Assembly (NCBI RefSeq): GCF_004827385.1
Contig: NZ_SRXN01000007.1
Span: 62,001 to 126,000 of the forward strand
DNA length: 64,000 nt
Origin: Ensifer sp. MPMI2T
GTDB lineage: Bacteria > Pseudomonadota > Alphaproteobacteria > Rhizobiales > Rhizobiaceae
Direction of reading: 5' to 3'
Shown: piece after piece, positions 35,920 through 46,617 of the stretch
Layout: the number at the start of each line of letters is the position of its first letter
Numbering within the stretch: position 1 is the first letter of the stretch
Notes under the pieces: model-generated
Database searches by the model: none
Seen by the model: the letters and a program-made list of their open reading frames with translations, nothing else
Told to the model about the DNA's origin: nothing
Translations under genes and position numbers: made by a program

Positions 35920-38003
35920 GAAATCGAGCCGATGATCTTGATCTCAAGGCCCTTGGCAAGCTCGACGTGGGAGAGCACGGGCAGCGTGGCGAAGAGGCGT
36001 TCGATGATCATGCGCACATAAGAGCGGGATTCGGGCGAACTTACCAGCACGAAGGGCATACCGCGATCGAGATGTTCACGGATAACTTTGGTCGCCTGTT
36101 CGCTGAATTCCTCCAGATGACGCGGATCGATGTCGAATTCGACGATCTCGCCTTTGGCATCGCGTTTGAGCGCCTGATGGAAGACCATATCCCATTTGTT
36201 GCCGAGCCGGAGAACGCGGAGAATGCCGTTGTCGGCGAGGTCACCGCAGAGCTGTTGCGACATGCGCACGCGCACATGCTCGACGATCTGCTCGGTCTTG
36301 CGCACATGCGGCGCAAGCTCCGCGACGGCCTCGAGGATGAGATGCAGGTTGCGGATCGACACGCGTTCGGCAAGGAGCAGCTTTAACACCGCCTGCAGCC
36401 CCGAATAGGACATGTGCGACGTGCAGATCTCGTCGGCGAGCTTTCGATATTCCGGATCGAGCCGCTCGATCAGCACCTTCACGTCCTTGTACGAGAGAAG
36501 ATGCGGAAGATTGTTGCGAATGACCTCGCTCAAATGGGTCAGCACGACCGACACGTTGTCGATGGGGTGGAAGCCCTCGCGCTTCAAGTCTTCCGTGAAG
36601 GTTTCCAGGATCGAAACGGCCGGCATGCCGAAGGCTGGCTCCCTGATCTCGTCGCCAGGCACGCTCGGCCGGCGACCACCGCCAGTCACGACCAGCACTT
36701 CGCCGACCCGCACCGTGTTGGACGCAATCGTGGTGCCGTGAATGCGGATATGATAGGCCTTGTCGGGGATCGAGATATCGTCGGAAACCTTGATTTCCGG
36801 GACGACGAGCCCGTACTGGCCGGCAAATTTGCGGCGCATCTTGCCAACGCGGAAAGCGAGCTCCTGATGCGCGCCGAGCAGCCTGGTCGAGACCTGCTTG
36901 CCGAGCAAAAGTTCGATCTCCGCCGTCTTCAGCACCGACTTGACGGAATCCTTGTCGCTCTCCTTTGTCTGCTGCACCTTCAACGCCTCCTGCGCCCGCT
37001 TTTCCGCGTTGGCCGCCTCGAGCTGCTTCGGAATAAGCCAGCCAAGGACGGCCATGCCGCCGCCGAGGGCGGCGAAGGGTAGGAACGGCAGGCCCGGCAT
37101 GACCGAGAGCAGGATGATGAGACCGGCGGCGACCATCAGCGCCCGCGGGTAACCGCTGAGCTGGCCAACGACCGCCTGATCGGTGGAGCCGGCAGTCCCG
37201 CCGCGCGAGACGAGCAGGCCGGCGGCGAGCGAGACGATCAGCGCCGGAATCTGCGAGACCAAGCCGTCGCCGACGGAGAGCTTGACGAAGACGTCAGCCG
37301 CCTCGCCGATCGGCATACCGTGGCGGAGGTAGCCGATGATGATGCCGCCAAAAATATTGATCGCGGTAATGATCAAGCCGGCGATCGCGTCACCGCGGAC
37401 GAATTTCGACGCACCGTCCATCGCGCCGTAGAAGGAGCTTTCCTCTTCCAGCTCGCGCCGGCGCCGCTGCGCCTCCTTCTCGTCGATCAGACCGGCCGAC
37501 AGGTCGGCGTCGATCGACATCTGCTTGCCGGGGATTGCGTCGAGGGTGAAGCGAGCGCCGACTTCGGCGATGCGGGTCGCACCCTTGGTGATGACGACGA
37601 AGTTCACCGTGATCAGAATCAGGAAGACGATCAGACCGATGACGAAATCGCCGGACATCACGAGGCTGGCAAAGCCGGAGATGACGCCGCCCGCGGCACC
37701 GTGGCCTTCATGCCCGTGCGAAAGGATGACACGCGTCGTCGCGATATTCAGCGACAGGCGCGTCATCGTCGAAATCAAGAGAATGGTCGGAAAGGACGAG
37801 AACTCCAGCGGCCGCTGGATCCACAGCGCGACCATCAGGATCAGCACAGAGAAGGCAATCGAGAACGCCAGCCCCAAATCGATCAGGAACGGCGGAATCG
37901 GCAGGAAGAGAATCGACAGGATCATCACGATCCCGAGCGCAAAGCCGATGTCCCTGCTCTTGGGTGCGAGTTTCGGGATGGTCAGCGTCGCCTGTTGTGC
38001 CAT
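35916..38003 (-). CDS. flhA: Flagellar export apparatus protein FlhA
   Basis: A 695-residue export-gate protein with eight N-terminal membrane segments (about 20-320) and a large cytoplasmic domain that receives chaperone-bound substrates. [20 protein letters not shown] near 83-103 and [20 protein letters not shown] follow the FHIPEP family. Length matches FlhA. It is coupled to fliR downstream, while upstream a 306-nt spacer with a repeat separates it from fliQ. Confidence 0.97.
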   Translation of the reverse strand: MAQQATLTIPKLAPKSRDIGFALGIVMILSILFLPIPPFLIDLGLAFSIAFSVLILMVALWIQRPLEFSSFPTILLISTMTRLSLNIATTRVILSHGHEGHGAAGGVISGFASLVMSGDFVIGLIVFLILITVNFVVITKGATRIAEVGARFTLDAIPGKQMSIDADLSAGLIDEKEAQRRRRELEEESSFYGAMDGASKFVRGDAIAGLIITAINIFGGIIIGYLRHGMPIGEAADVFVKLSVGDGLVSQIPALIVSLAAGLLVSRGGTAGSTDQAVVGQLSGYPRALMVAAGLIILLSVMPGLPFLPFAALGGGMAVLGWLIPKQLEAANAEKRAQEALKVQQTKESDKDSVKSVLKTAEIELLLGKQVSTRLLGAHQELAFRVGKMRRKFAGQYGLVVPEIKVSDDISIPDKAYHIRIHGTTIASNTVRVGEVLVVTGGGRRPSVPGDEIREPAFGMPAVSILETFTEDLKREGFHPIDNVSVVLTHLSEVIRNNLPHLLSYKDVKVLIERLDPEYRKLADEICTSHMSYSGLQAVLKLLLAERVSIRNLHLILEAVAELAPHVRKTEQIVEHVRVRMSQQLCGDLADNGILRVLRLGNKWDMVFHQALKRDAKGEIVEFDIDPRHLEEFSEQATKVIREHLDRGMPFVLVSSPESRSYVRMIIERLFATLPVLSHVELAKGLEIKIIGSIS

Positions 38004-38309
38004 GTCTCTTCCGTCTCTTCATGAGAGGCGGGCAGCAGTCCGCGAAATGCTACCCAAGCTATCGCCGGAGATCTACAGGCCCAAGCTTGCGCGAGGGTGG
38101 CATGGGACATCTCCCCACAAGGGGGGAGATCGGATGGGGCACGCAATTGCCCCGAGATGACGCTGCGTCCGCCGCCATACACGGCACGCAGTCGGCTATT
38201 GGTGGAGCGGGGGAGATGCCCGGCAGAGCAGAGGGGGTGCTTCGCTGAGCGCTCGAAGAGGCAATGCGCGGGGCAAAGCCGCAGCGCCTAGCTTGGAACG
38301 ATCCTCGCT
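38004..38309. repeat. Spacer between fliQ and flhA with dispersed palindromic element
   Basis: This 306-base gap holds no gene. It contains GGCATGGGACATCTCCCC near 38098 and a palindrome ATCTCCCC-ACAAGG-GGGGAGAT (38109-38116, 38123-38130), then GGGGCACGCAATTGCCCC near 38136-38153 and a second GGGGGAGATGCCCGGCAGAG near 38210-38229. This family of GC-rich elements is common between rhizobial genes, by recollection. It interrupts an otherwise compact operon and may carry an extra promoter or mRNA-processing site for flhA. Confidence 0.6.
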
Positions 38310-38576
38310 TTAGAATCCAGACTGGATCCGGGAGAAGATGATGTCGGTGAAGATGGAGATCTGTGCGCCGACGAAAGGTGCGGAAACGGCGACGGTGATC
38401 ATGACGGCCAGAATTTTCGGCACGAAGGTCAGCGTCATTTCCTGGACCTGGGTCAGGGCCTGGATGAACGCAATGACGACGCCGACGACCATGGCGGCGA
38501 GGACGGCGGGGCCAGAGGCTACGATGACCGTCCAGATCGCAGCCTGCACAATATCAAGGGCGTCCGCCTCGTTCAT
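38310..38576 (-). CDS. fliQ: Flagellar export apparatus protein FliQ
   Basis: An 88-residue protein with two membrane helices (about 15-40 and 55-78), the size and topology of FliQ. ADALDIVQAAIWTVIVASGP and AFIQALTQVQEMTLTFVPKI match the family. It is 7 nt downstream of flgD and followed by the spacer before flhA. Confidence 0.93.
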   Translation of the reverse strand: MNEADALDIVQAAIWTVIVASGPAVLAAMVVGVVIAFIQALTQVQEMTLTFVPKILAVMITVAVSAPFVGAQISIFTDIIFSRIQSGF

Positions 38577-38583
38577 ACGGAAA

Positions 38584-39784
<1,201 letters not shown>

Positions 39785-39819
39785 TCAGACATCCTTCATG
39801 TTTGTCCGGTTCCTCTCGA

Positions 39820-40878
39820 TCAGAGGAAATTGAGCAAGCTCAACTGCTGAATCCGCGATGTGAGCGTATAAGATGTCTCAAGTTGCGTTTTCAGAAGGTT
39901 TATCCGCGTCGAGGCCGCCTCCTCGTCGATGCCTTCGATGTCGCCGATATGCGTGGTGACGAGTTTGATCTGCGCCGCGAGCGAGTCGTTTGCCTTCTTC
40001 ACGCGAGACTCGGCGACGCCGAGTGCGCTGCGTTCGGCGTCGATGCCGGTAATCCCCTGTTCGACGTAAACAAGGGCTGCTTCGCCGATCGCGCTGCGCA
40101 CTTCCGAAGTGACGCCCTTGTCCATCAGTTCCGACGCGATGATGCTTGCGAGCGCAAACATCCGGACGCCAGTCGTGTTGACATTCGTCGAGCTTTCAAT
40201 GACCTCGGATGTGCTGATGCGGCTGGTCATGTTCTGGTTCGACGCATTGGACCAATCGGCGTCCCATTGGGCGCCGGTGTACATCGGCTCCACGACCGTG
40301 GTGATGAAACCTTGCATCTGCGTGACCGAGAACTGGTCCATCGCCGTCAACGGCGGCACCTGGGCAGCCATATATGTCGATAGGGCCGTGTTGAACGCGG
40401 TCTTCGCAGCCGAGGTTACGGCGGAATTGTAGTCCGCGAGCGGCTTCACGTCCGAATTGATGCCGGAGAACAGGAACTCGCCATTGAACGACGTGTTCGC
40501 CGCTGCCGTGAAAAGCGAGAGAGCGCTGTCGATTTCGGTCTTCTGGATCGCAAGCTTGTCGGCGGAATCGTTGCCCTTGAAAGTCATCAAGGTGTCGCGA
40601 ACCTTTTGGGCCGCGCTCGCCATCGTTTCGAGTGCCTCCTGAGAGGCCGATAGCCGCTGGTTGACGATCGAGTTCGTGCTCGTCAGCGCGTTCATGCGCG
40701 CCAGCTCGCGCTGCAGGTTGAGCGAGCGCGAGGTCGTTGCTCCGAGCGTGAGGCCGACGTCCGCATGGCGGCCCGTCGTCAGTTCCTTTTGAAGGTTAAG
40801 CATCTCCGCCTGTTGCTGCTGAATCGTCAGCCGCATGGCGTTTTGTATCGCCAGATTCGAAACGAAGGATGTCTTCAT
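39820..40878 (-). CDS. flgL: Hook-filament junction protein FlgL (HAP3)
   Basis: A 352-residue flagellin-like protein that joins hook and filament. The N-terminal coiled coil (about 5-130) and C-terminal helix (about 290-352, ending LTSRIQQLSLLNFL) have the D0/D1 pattern of flagellin relatives; the middle is variable. It starts 2 nt after the flgK stop, so the two are coupled. Secreted without a cleaved signal through the flagellar gate. Confidence 0.93.
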   Translation of the reverse strand: MKTSFVSNLAIQNAMRLTIQQQQAEMLNLQKELTTGRHADVGLTLGATTSRSLNLQRELARMNALTSTNSIVNQRLSASQEALETMASAAQKVRDTLMTFKGNDSADKLAIQKTEIDSALSLFTAAANTSFNGEFLFSGINSDVKPLADYNSAVTSAAKTAFNTALSTYMAAQVPPLTAMDQFSVTQMQGFITTVVEPMYTGAQWDADWSNASNQNMTSRISTSEVIESSTNVNTTGVRMFALASIIASELMDKGVTSEVRSAIGEAALVYVEQGITGIDAERSALGVAESRVKKANDSLAAQIKLVTTHIGDIEGIDEEAASTRINLLKTQLETSYTLTSRIQQLSLLNFL

Positions 40879-40880
40879 GA

Positions 40881-42338
40881 TTACCTCACGGCTTCCATCA
40901 GGGCCGCCATCATGGCGTCCACGGTGCTGACCAGCTTGGCCGATGCTTTGTAGGATTGCTCCAGGTCGAGCAGCAGCGACAATTCCTCGTCGATGCTGAC
41001 GCCCGTTTCCTTGCTGAGCGCCTCCTGCGTGCGGGCGAGAAGCGCCGATTTGTTGTCGCTGGCGGTTGAAGCGGTGCTGCGCAGCTGTTCAAGCCAACCG
41101 ACCGACGATGTTGCGAAATCGAGGATCGAGCTGCTTCCGTCGAGGCCCGTTGCGGGGTCGAAAGCCATGTCCTCACCCATGGCGTCGATAAAGCCTTCGA
41201 GCAGGGCCGTGTACCCCGCATCGGGCGTTGCAGAGCCGCCGGGATTGGACACGACGCCATTGAAGCCGCCGTCGCGCAGCAGCATCGGATTGGCTTTTGC
41301 CAAAGGATTGACGGCAAGCGTTGCCGCAAGGCCGGGAACGACCGTGCCTGCCGGCGGCACCGTTCCACCTGCCCAGGTGAAGAGCCCGGGTGCATAGGGA
41401 ATCGCTGGGACGCCGGACGGATTGCCCTCCTGGAAGAGGGTCACTAGACCGCGGGCGATTTCGTCGAGCTGCGACTGAAATTTTGGCGCAACGTCATCGC
41501 GCAATTGAAGCAAGCTCGCTAGTTTGCCCTCGGCCGTCGTGTTGGCTCCGGAACCCGCAGCAACCGCAACGCCGTCGACATAGATCTTGTTGCCCGTGAT
41601 CGTCGCGTCATAGGCTGCTTTCGGAGCAAACGTCACGGTTCGGGGCATGGTCTCGAAGAGCACGGTGCCATCCGCCGTGTAGATCACCGTGTCGTTATTG
41701 GCTCTCGTGACCGTCGAGATGCCGATGATCTCCGACACCTGCTTCAGGATCTTGTCGCGCTGGTCGAGGGCTTCGCTCGCGTCCTGCCCCTGGGCAGTGG
41801 CCGACTTGACGGCATTGTTCGCCTTTTCGAAATCGGCGAGAAGCGTGTTCAGCTTCTCGACCTCGATCGCGATCTCCTTGTCGGCGTCGGCGCGCAGGCT
41901 CTGAACGGCATTCGCCGTCGTGCTGATTGCGTTGGCCAGATCGCCAGCGTCCGATACCGCGGACGCGGCCATCGCGGGGTTTCCGGGCGTCGACGCGAAT
42001 GTCTGCAGGCTGTCCCGGAACGTCGCCAGGTATGTCGCCGGCGACGTTTCGTAGTCATTGCCGCCGAGCGACGATTTCAGGAGTTCCAAACCGGAAAGCA
42101 GACGAGCCTGGCCGGACGACTGGCCGATGCTCGATATGGTCTGCTTGAGCAGCGCTTCGTTCTGCGCCCGATAGATCGAGACGATCTGCGCTCCGTTCGG
42201 CGTCGTGCCCAGCAGCGCCATGCGGCGCGAATAATCCGCGTTGCCCGCATTCGCGACGTTCTTCGATACGATGGCCGTCTGAGCCGCCGTGTTGTTGAAA
42301 GCCGACTGCGCGATTGTGATTGCGGTGGACAGCGACAT
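40881..42338 (-). CDS. flgK: Hook-associated protein FlgK (HAP1)
   Basis: A 485-residue junction protein. The rod/hook-type N-terminal motif AFNNTAAQTAIVSKNVANAGN near 13-33 and the C-terminal helix ending VSTVDAMMAALMEAVR are characteristic. It follows flgE by 24 nt and precedes flgL by 2 nt. Together with FlgL it forms the hook-filament joint. Confidence 0.95.
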   Translation of the reverse strand: MSLSTAITIAQSAFNNTAAQTAIVSKNVANAGNADYSRRMALLGTTPNGAQIVSIYRAQNEALLKQTISSIGQSSGQARLLSGLELLKSSLGGNDYETSPATYLATFRDSLQTFASTPGNPAMAASAVSDAGDLANAISTTANAVQSLRADADKEIAIEVEKLNTLLADFEKANNAVKSATAQGQDASEALDQRDKILKQVSEIIGISTVTRANNDTVIYTADGTVLFETMPRTVTFAPKAAYDATITGNKIYVDGVAVAAGSGANTTAEGKLASLLQLRDDVAPKFQSQLDEIARGLVTLFQEGNPSGVPAIPYAPGLFTWAGGTVPPAGTVVPGLAATLAVNPLAKANPMLLRDGGFNGVVSNPGGSATPDAGYTALLEGFIDAMGEDMAFDPATGLDGSSSILDFATSSVGWLEQLRSTASTASDNKSALLARTQEALSKETGVSIDEELSLLLDLEQSYKASAKLVSTVDAMMAALMEAVR

Positions 42339-42362
42339 AACGCGGACCGTCTCTCTTTTCGA

Positions 42363-43592
42363 TTACCGTTTCAGGTTGACCAGCACGTCGAGCAGTTCGG
42401 AGCCGGTCTGGAAGACCTTGGAGTTGGCCGTGTAGTTGCGCTGGGATTCGATCATCGCCGTCAGTTCTTCAGCGATGTCGACGTTCGAGCTTTCGAGCGC
42501 CCCGGAAAGGATTTCGCCGAAGTTACCGGCACCGGCGAAGCCGGTGATGATGACGCCGGAGTCGACGCCCTGCGAATAGACGTTGCCGGACTCCGGCAGG
42601 AGCTTGTCTGGGCTCTGCACATTGGCAAGAGCGATGCGATAACGTGGATCGAGCTTGCCGTTTTCGTACTTGACGTAGACGATGCCGTCGGAGTCGATCT
42701 GGAAACCGGCGACCTTGCTCGGCGCGTTCCCGTCGATCGTACCGCCGTCCGAGTTGAAGGCGTAGCCGAGCTGGGTGGTCTTAGTCAGGTCGACCGTGAT
42801 TGCGGCAAGGTTCGCGCCAGTCCCGGGCAAACCGGTCATCGCCGTGGTGGTGAGTGTTGCTGGAGAAGTTGTGAGCGCCCCGCTTGCATCAAAGGCCAAG
42901 GCCGCGGTGCCGAGTACACCCGTGGCCGGCGGACCGGCGGTATAGGTCGCGCGATCGCGGATTTCGACCGACCAATTGTTTGCTGCGGTTTTCGTGTACA
43001 CAAAATCGAGAATGCGCGTATTGCCCTGGCTGTCATAGACGACAAGCGACGTGGTGGACGCATCGCCTACGGCCGCGCCTGATGGAAGATTGGCGCCCAT
43101 CGAACCCGTCGTCGACCCTTGGGCGACCAATCCTTCGGAGCTAAGATTTACTTTGGTCAGACCGTCGAAGCCGTTGACGACAACTGTCGGATCGGCCCCT
43201 GCCTGGTACTCGTAGCCCATCAGCGTGAAGCCGGCGGCATTGACGAGATTGCCTTCCTTGTCCGGGACGAAGGCGCCGGCGCGCGTCAGATATTCCTGAC
43301 CGTTTGCGCCTTCAACGATGAAGAAACCGCCGCCGTCGATGGCGAGATCGCTGCCGGACGTGGTGTAGGTCGTCGCACCCTGTTCGGAGATGCTGTAGCG
43401 GACCTGGGTCTGCACGCCGCCGGAATTGTAGGCACCGTTGCTCGACGGGAGGATCATCGACGAGAACTCCGTCGATGCACGTTTGTAGCCGGTCGTATTG
43501 GCGTTCGCGATGTTCTCCGCGACTGTGCTGAGCCGGTTCGATTGGGCGTTCATGCCTGATACGCCGGTTCTCATGGTACCGTAGAGACTCAT
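42363..43592 (-). CDS. flgE: Flagellar hook protein FlgE
   Basis: A 409-residue hook subunit. The N-terminal motif GMNAQSNRLSTVAENIANAN near 13-32 and GGFFIVEG near 87-94 mark the family. The C-terminal ESSNVDIAEELTAMIESQRNY near 368-388 is also diagnostic. It heads flgE-flgK-flgL-flaF-flbT-flgD-fliQ, 88 nt downstream of rem. Length is typical. Confidence 0.96.
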   Translation of the reverse strand: MSLYGTMRTGVSGMNAQSNRLSTVAENIANANTTGYKRASTEFSSMILPSSNGAYNSGGVQTQVRYSISEQGATTYTTSGSDLAIDGGGFFIVEGANGQEYLTRAGAFVPDKEGNLVNAAGFTLMGYEYQAGADPTVVVNGFDGLTKVNLSSEGLVAQGSTTGSMGANLPSGAAVGDASTTSLVVYDSQGNTRILDFVYTKTAANNWSVEIRDRATYTAGPPATGVLGTAALAFDASGALTTSPATLTTTAMTGLPGTGANLAAITVDLTKTTQLGYAFNSDGGTIDGNAPSKVAGFQIDSDGIVYVKYENGKLDPRYRIALANVQSPDKLLPESGNVYSQGVDSGVIITGFAGAGNFGEILSGALESSNVDIAEELTAMIESQRNYTANSKVFQTGSELLDVLVNLKR

Positions 43593-43680
43593 ATCGGATC
43601 CTCAATTCCTCATTGCGGCGACACTAGGAGCCGGGCCTTGCGTGAACCTGTCTTGAACTGCCCAGCTCAGCGCCTGGCAC

Positions 43681-44352
43681 TCAATTCCAGTCGATGCAGT
43701 AGCCAAGGAACCGCTTGGAATCGATCGGGTCGAAACCGAGCTTCTTGCGCAGTTTCTTCCGCAGCTTGCTGATGTGGCTTTCGACGACGTTCTCTTCGAC
43801 GTCCTCGTCGAAGATGCCGTAGATCGCGTTGAAGATCTGGGACTTCGACACGCGGCGGCCGCGGTTGGCGACCAGGTATTCGAGAATGCGCCGCTCGCGC
43901 CGCGGCAGGGCGAAGACCTCGCCATTGATTTCCGGATCGCGGCCGTCGGCGAAGACGCGGATTGGTCCGATATCGGTATAATTGGTAATGGCCTTGAGGC
44001 GCCGACGAATCGCTGCAACCCGAGCGAGAATCTCCCGCGGGTGCACCGGCTTGCGCACGACGTCGTCGACCCCGCAGTCGAACAGTGCCAGGGTGTTTTC
44101 GAGCGAGGGTGTGTCGCTCATCGCGATGACCGGCGCCATCGAGCGATCACGGATCGCGCGCGGCAGGCTGAATGCGCTGTCGCCCTGCCCGATCAGAAAC
44201 GCTTCGACCGCATCGATATCCGAGTCCGCAGCCGTGTTTACCCACTCGCCGAATTCCCTCGGATCAAACCCCGTCGAGGGAATACCTTCGCGCCCGAACA
44301 AGGACGTGTAGCCATCCTTTACGAGCTCTCTATCATCAACCACCACGATCAT
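43681..44352 (-). CDS. rem: Flagellar growth-phase regulator Rem (OmpR-type)
   Basis: A 223-residue OmpR-type activator; in S. meliloti Rem activates class-II flagellar genes below VisNR. The receiver domain (1-115) starts VVVDD, but the phosphoacceptor Asp expected near residue 51-53 is not there ([10 protein letters not shown] occupies the place). The switch Lys-Pro (RKPVHP near 100) remains. The winged helix lies at about 130-220 ([23 protein letters not shown]). So it probably acts without phosphorylation. It lies between the transglycosylase and flgE. Confidence 0.93.
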   Translation of the reverse strand: MIVVVDDRELVKDGYTSLFGREGIPSTGFDPREFGEWVNTAADSDIDAVEAFLIGQGDSAFSLPRAIRDRSMAPVIAMSDTPSLENTLALFDCGVDDVVRKPVHPREILARVAAIRRRLKAITNYTDIGPIRVFADGRDPEINGEVFALPRRERRILEYLVANRGRRVSKSQIFNAIYGIFDEDVEENVVESHISKLRKKLRKKLGFDPIDSKRFLGYCIDWN

Positions 44353-44624
44353 TCGTCCGCCTCCGAATCAATATGGGTGCCTCGTTGATAAAGAGGTACG
44401 AATCGAGGGATTCACGAACAACTAGAGGAAGTTAATGGGAGATTTTAATAATTGATTAGGGATTGCGTGCCGATTTGATCTATATCTAGTAGGTGTTCGT
44501 TAATCATGACACTAAACTCGTGTGGAAAAGTTAACGACATGCAACAAATCCGCTTGCTATCACAATCTGCCCGCATTGTCGCCACAATGCGGCCGCAAGC
44601 GGAAAGAGCGCAATTTAAGGTTGA

Positions 44625-45191
44625 TTATTGACAGAACTGCGTGGCGTTCGGCGTCCACTTGCCGTAGCCCGTCGCGACGAGATTCGCGATCACCCGGCAG
44701 ACATATTTCTTCTGCGCCGGATCGTTGTTCGGGCCAGCATGGTAACGCGCGACAGCCATCGTCCAGCTCTCGTGCTTCGCGCGCAGATTGGACAGGAAGC
44801 GCGCGGCATATTCGACATTCTTGCGCGGATCAAGCATTTCCTCCGGCGAACGGAAATTCTCGCCGTGAAAGTAGTAATTGATCTGCATGCAGCCGAGATC
44901 GATGAGCTTGGCCCCTTGCGCGCGGGCCGTGCCGAAGCGGGCCAAAACGTCTTGCACGCTGGTGCCGAAATAGGCCTTGCCCTCGATGTTCATCGCGTAG
45001 GGCTGGAGGGATCCCTTGCGGCCGGTCTCGGTCAAGCCCACGGAATAAAGAATTCCCGTCGGGATGCCGTATTTCGAAGCGGCTGAAATGATCTCGCGCT
45101 CGCAGACACCGGCGCTTGCCCAGGCGCTACATGTAGACGTAGCCAGCACGATTGCGCTCAGCGTCAACCGGCGCATCATCCAGTACGTCAT
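44625..45191 (-). CDS. Secreted lytic transglycosylase of the flagellar cluster
   Basis: Periplasmic SLT-type muramidase of 188 residues when started at 45191. A signal peptide (MTYWMMRRLTLSAIVLATST, cleavage near ASA at 28) is followed by LYSVGLTETG, with the catalytic Glu in LTETG, then IDLGCMQINYYFHG and AVARYHAGPNN. It would open peptidoglycan for the rod, taking the role of the FlgJ C-terminal domain, which is missing here. The start lies 65 nt inside fliK. A farther upstream in-frame ATG (45356) would place the signal peptide in the middle, so it is unlikely. Confidence 0.88.
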   Translation of the reverse strand: MTYWMMRRLTLSAIVLATSTCSAWASAGVCEREIISAASKYGIPTGILYSVGLTETGRKGSLQPYAMNIEGKAYFGTSVQDVLARFGTARAQGAKLIDLGCMQINYYFHGENFRSPEEMLDPRKNVEYAARFLSNLRAKHESWTMAVARYHAGPNNDPAQKKYVCRVIANLVATGYGKWTPNATQFCQ

Positions 45192-46617
45192 TGCCCGTCC
45201 ACCTTTCCGCCGCCGATGCTTGCGCACCATCCTGTCTCTGGCGCTCTTGCCCGTTCCCCTCGCCGGCTTGTTCGCGCCCCTGCTGACCGGCGGCGGTTTG
45301 CGCCTGCTGCTGCGCACCGCCGCCAGAAGAAGCATCGCCGCCGGCATTGAACACAATATTCACCTGGTCGACCGCGAAGCCTTGTGCGCGCAGGGCTTTC
45401 ACCATCTCGCCCTGGTCATCACGCAACTGGCGGAACGCCTCACCGGACTCCACCTTCAGATCCACCTGCAACTCATCGTCCTTCAGCCGCAAGGTTGCCG
45501 TCACCGTGCCGAGCTCGATCGGATGCATCTGGATCTTGAGTGTGTTGAGCGTCTTGCCGATTTGGCCCGAGGGGCCGGATTGCGCCAGGGCTGTGCTCGA
45601 TTGCATCAACTGTGCCCATCCGCTGTCGTCGGCAATCGCGCTGGTCACAGACGCGGCGTTGGTGTTCATGAGCAAGCCGAGATAACGGCGCGCTTCCAGA
45701 ACAGTGACGTTTTCCGCCTTGGACGCGGTGGCTGGCTTGGCGTTGTCGACGGTGGCCTTCTCTCCGTCCCTCGAAATGGCCATCGTCACGGCTTGGCCTT
45801 TACCGTCGGCACGCGCAAACCGGAAGAGCTGATCGGTCTCGGACGCCTCATTCTCGACAGCCAAGCCTTCATCGGGAACAATGTCGGCCACGCCCTCGCC
45901 TTTAATTCGCGCCGCATTGCCCGCAACGTCGCGTTCGCCGGGCGCGCGGTCCGTCTTGCCTTCAGACTGTAGCAGGGCGGCGGTTACCACGGCGGCCGCA
46001 CCGAGCATCGTCAGCAAGTCGTCGACGGTTCCTTTCGCGGGCTCCGCCGAACCGGAGGCCCCCTCCTGCTGGGCGTCCATCGGCGACTCGTCCAAGGCCG
46101 CGCCTTCCGCCATTGCCTGCCCGCGCGTGAGGGCAGCAGCCCTTTGCGCGAGCGCATCCATGTCCTGCTCGCTGCCAGCGGCTCGATCATTGCCCGATGG
46201 CGCCCGTTCCCTGCCCGCGAGGCCCAGGCGGTGAAGCCGCTTCATTGCGTGCTCGCGAACCGAGTCGGATGACGGTCGATTGCTCACATCTTCCGCTTCC
46301 ACAGTGCCGAGATCCTGCACCGATCCCGCGTCCCACCTGCCCCCCAATCCGTCGCGTCCGATCGACGCGGGACTTTCGCGGGCGCCGGCTGCTGTAGCTT
46401 CGGCGGACGAAACATCGGGTGATGAACCGTCGGTCGACTGATTGGCATCGCCGGGGGCCGTGCTTTGTCCCTGCGTCTTCTGGCGCGCGGCATCGGCAAC
46501 GACGTCTCCGAAAGCGCGAGGTACATCCCCGGTCTGCTCTCTTCCGCCCTGCCGCGATCCAGCCTTGCCTGTTGTCGCCGGGACTGCGCTACGCAAAGTC
46601 TCTTCGAGAGGCCTCAT
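45127..46617 (-). CDS. fliK: Hook-length control protein FliK (formerly MotD)
   Basis: A 496-residue secreted molecular ruler. The first 250 residues are low-complexity and rich in Gly, Ser, Ala and charged residues. The C-terminal FLG_Hook domain is visible near 345-425 (LKIQMHPIELGTVTATLRLK, then LQVDLKVESGEAFRQLRDD and MVKALRAQGFAVDQVNIVF). In S. meliloti this gene was first named motD and later reassigned as fliK. It overlaps motC by 4 nt, and its 3' end overlaps the transglycosylase gene by 65 nt. Confidence 0.93.
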   Translation of the reverse strand: MRPLEETLRSAVPATTGKAGSRQGGREQTGDVPRAFGDVVADAARQKTQGQSTAPGDANQSTDGSSPDVSSAEATAAGARESPASIGRDGLGGRWDAGSVQDLGTVEAEDVSNRPSSDSVREHAMKRLHRLGLAGRERAPSGNDRAAGSEQDMDALAQRAAALTRGQAMAEGAALDESPMDAQQEGASGSAEPAKGTVDDLLTMLGAAAVVTAALLQSEGKTDRAPGERDVAGNAARIKGEGVADIVPDEGLAVENEASETDQLFRFARADGKGQAVTMAISRDGEKATVDNAKPATASKAENVTVLEARRYLGLLMNTNAASVTSAIADDSGWAQLMQSSTALAQSGPSGQIGKTLNTLKIQMHPIELGTVTATLRLKDDELQVDLKVESGEAFRQLRDDQGEMVKALRAQGFAVDQVNIVFNAGGDASSGGGAQQQAQTAAGQQGREQAGEGNGQERQRQDGAQASAAERWTGNDVLDDAPVDAERNRAGYVYM

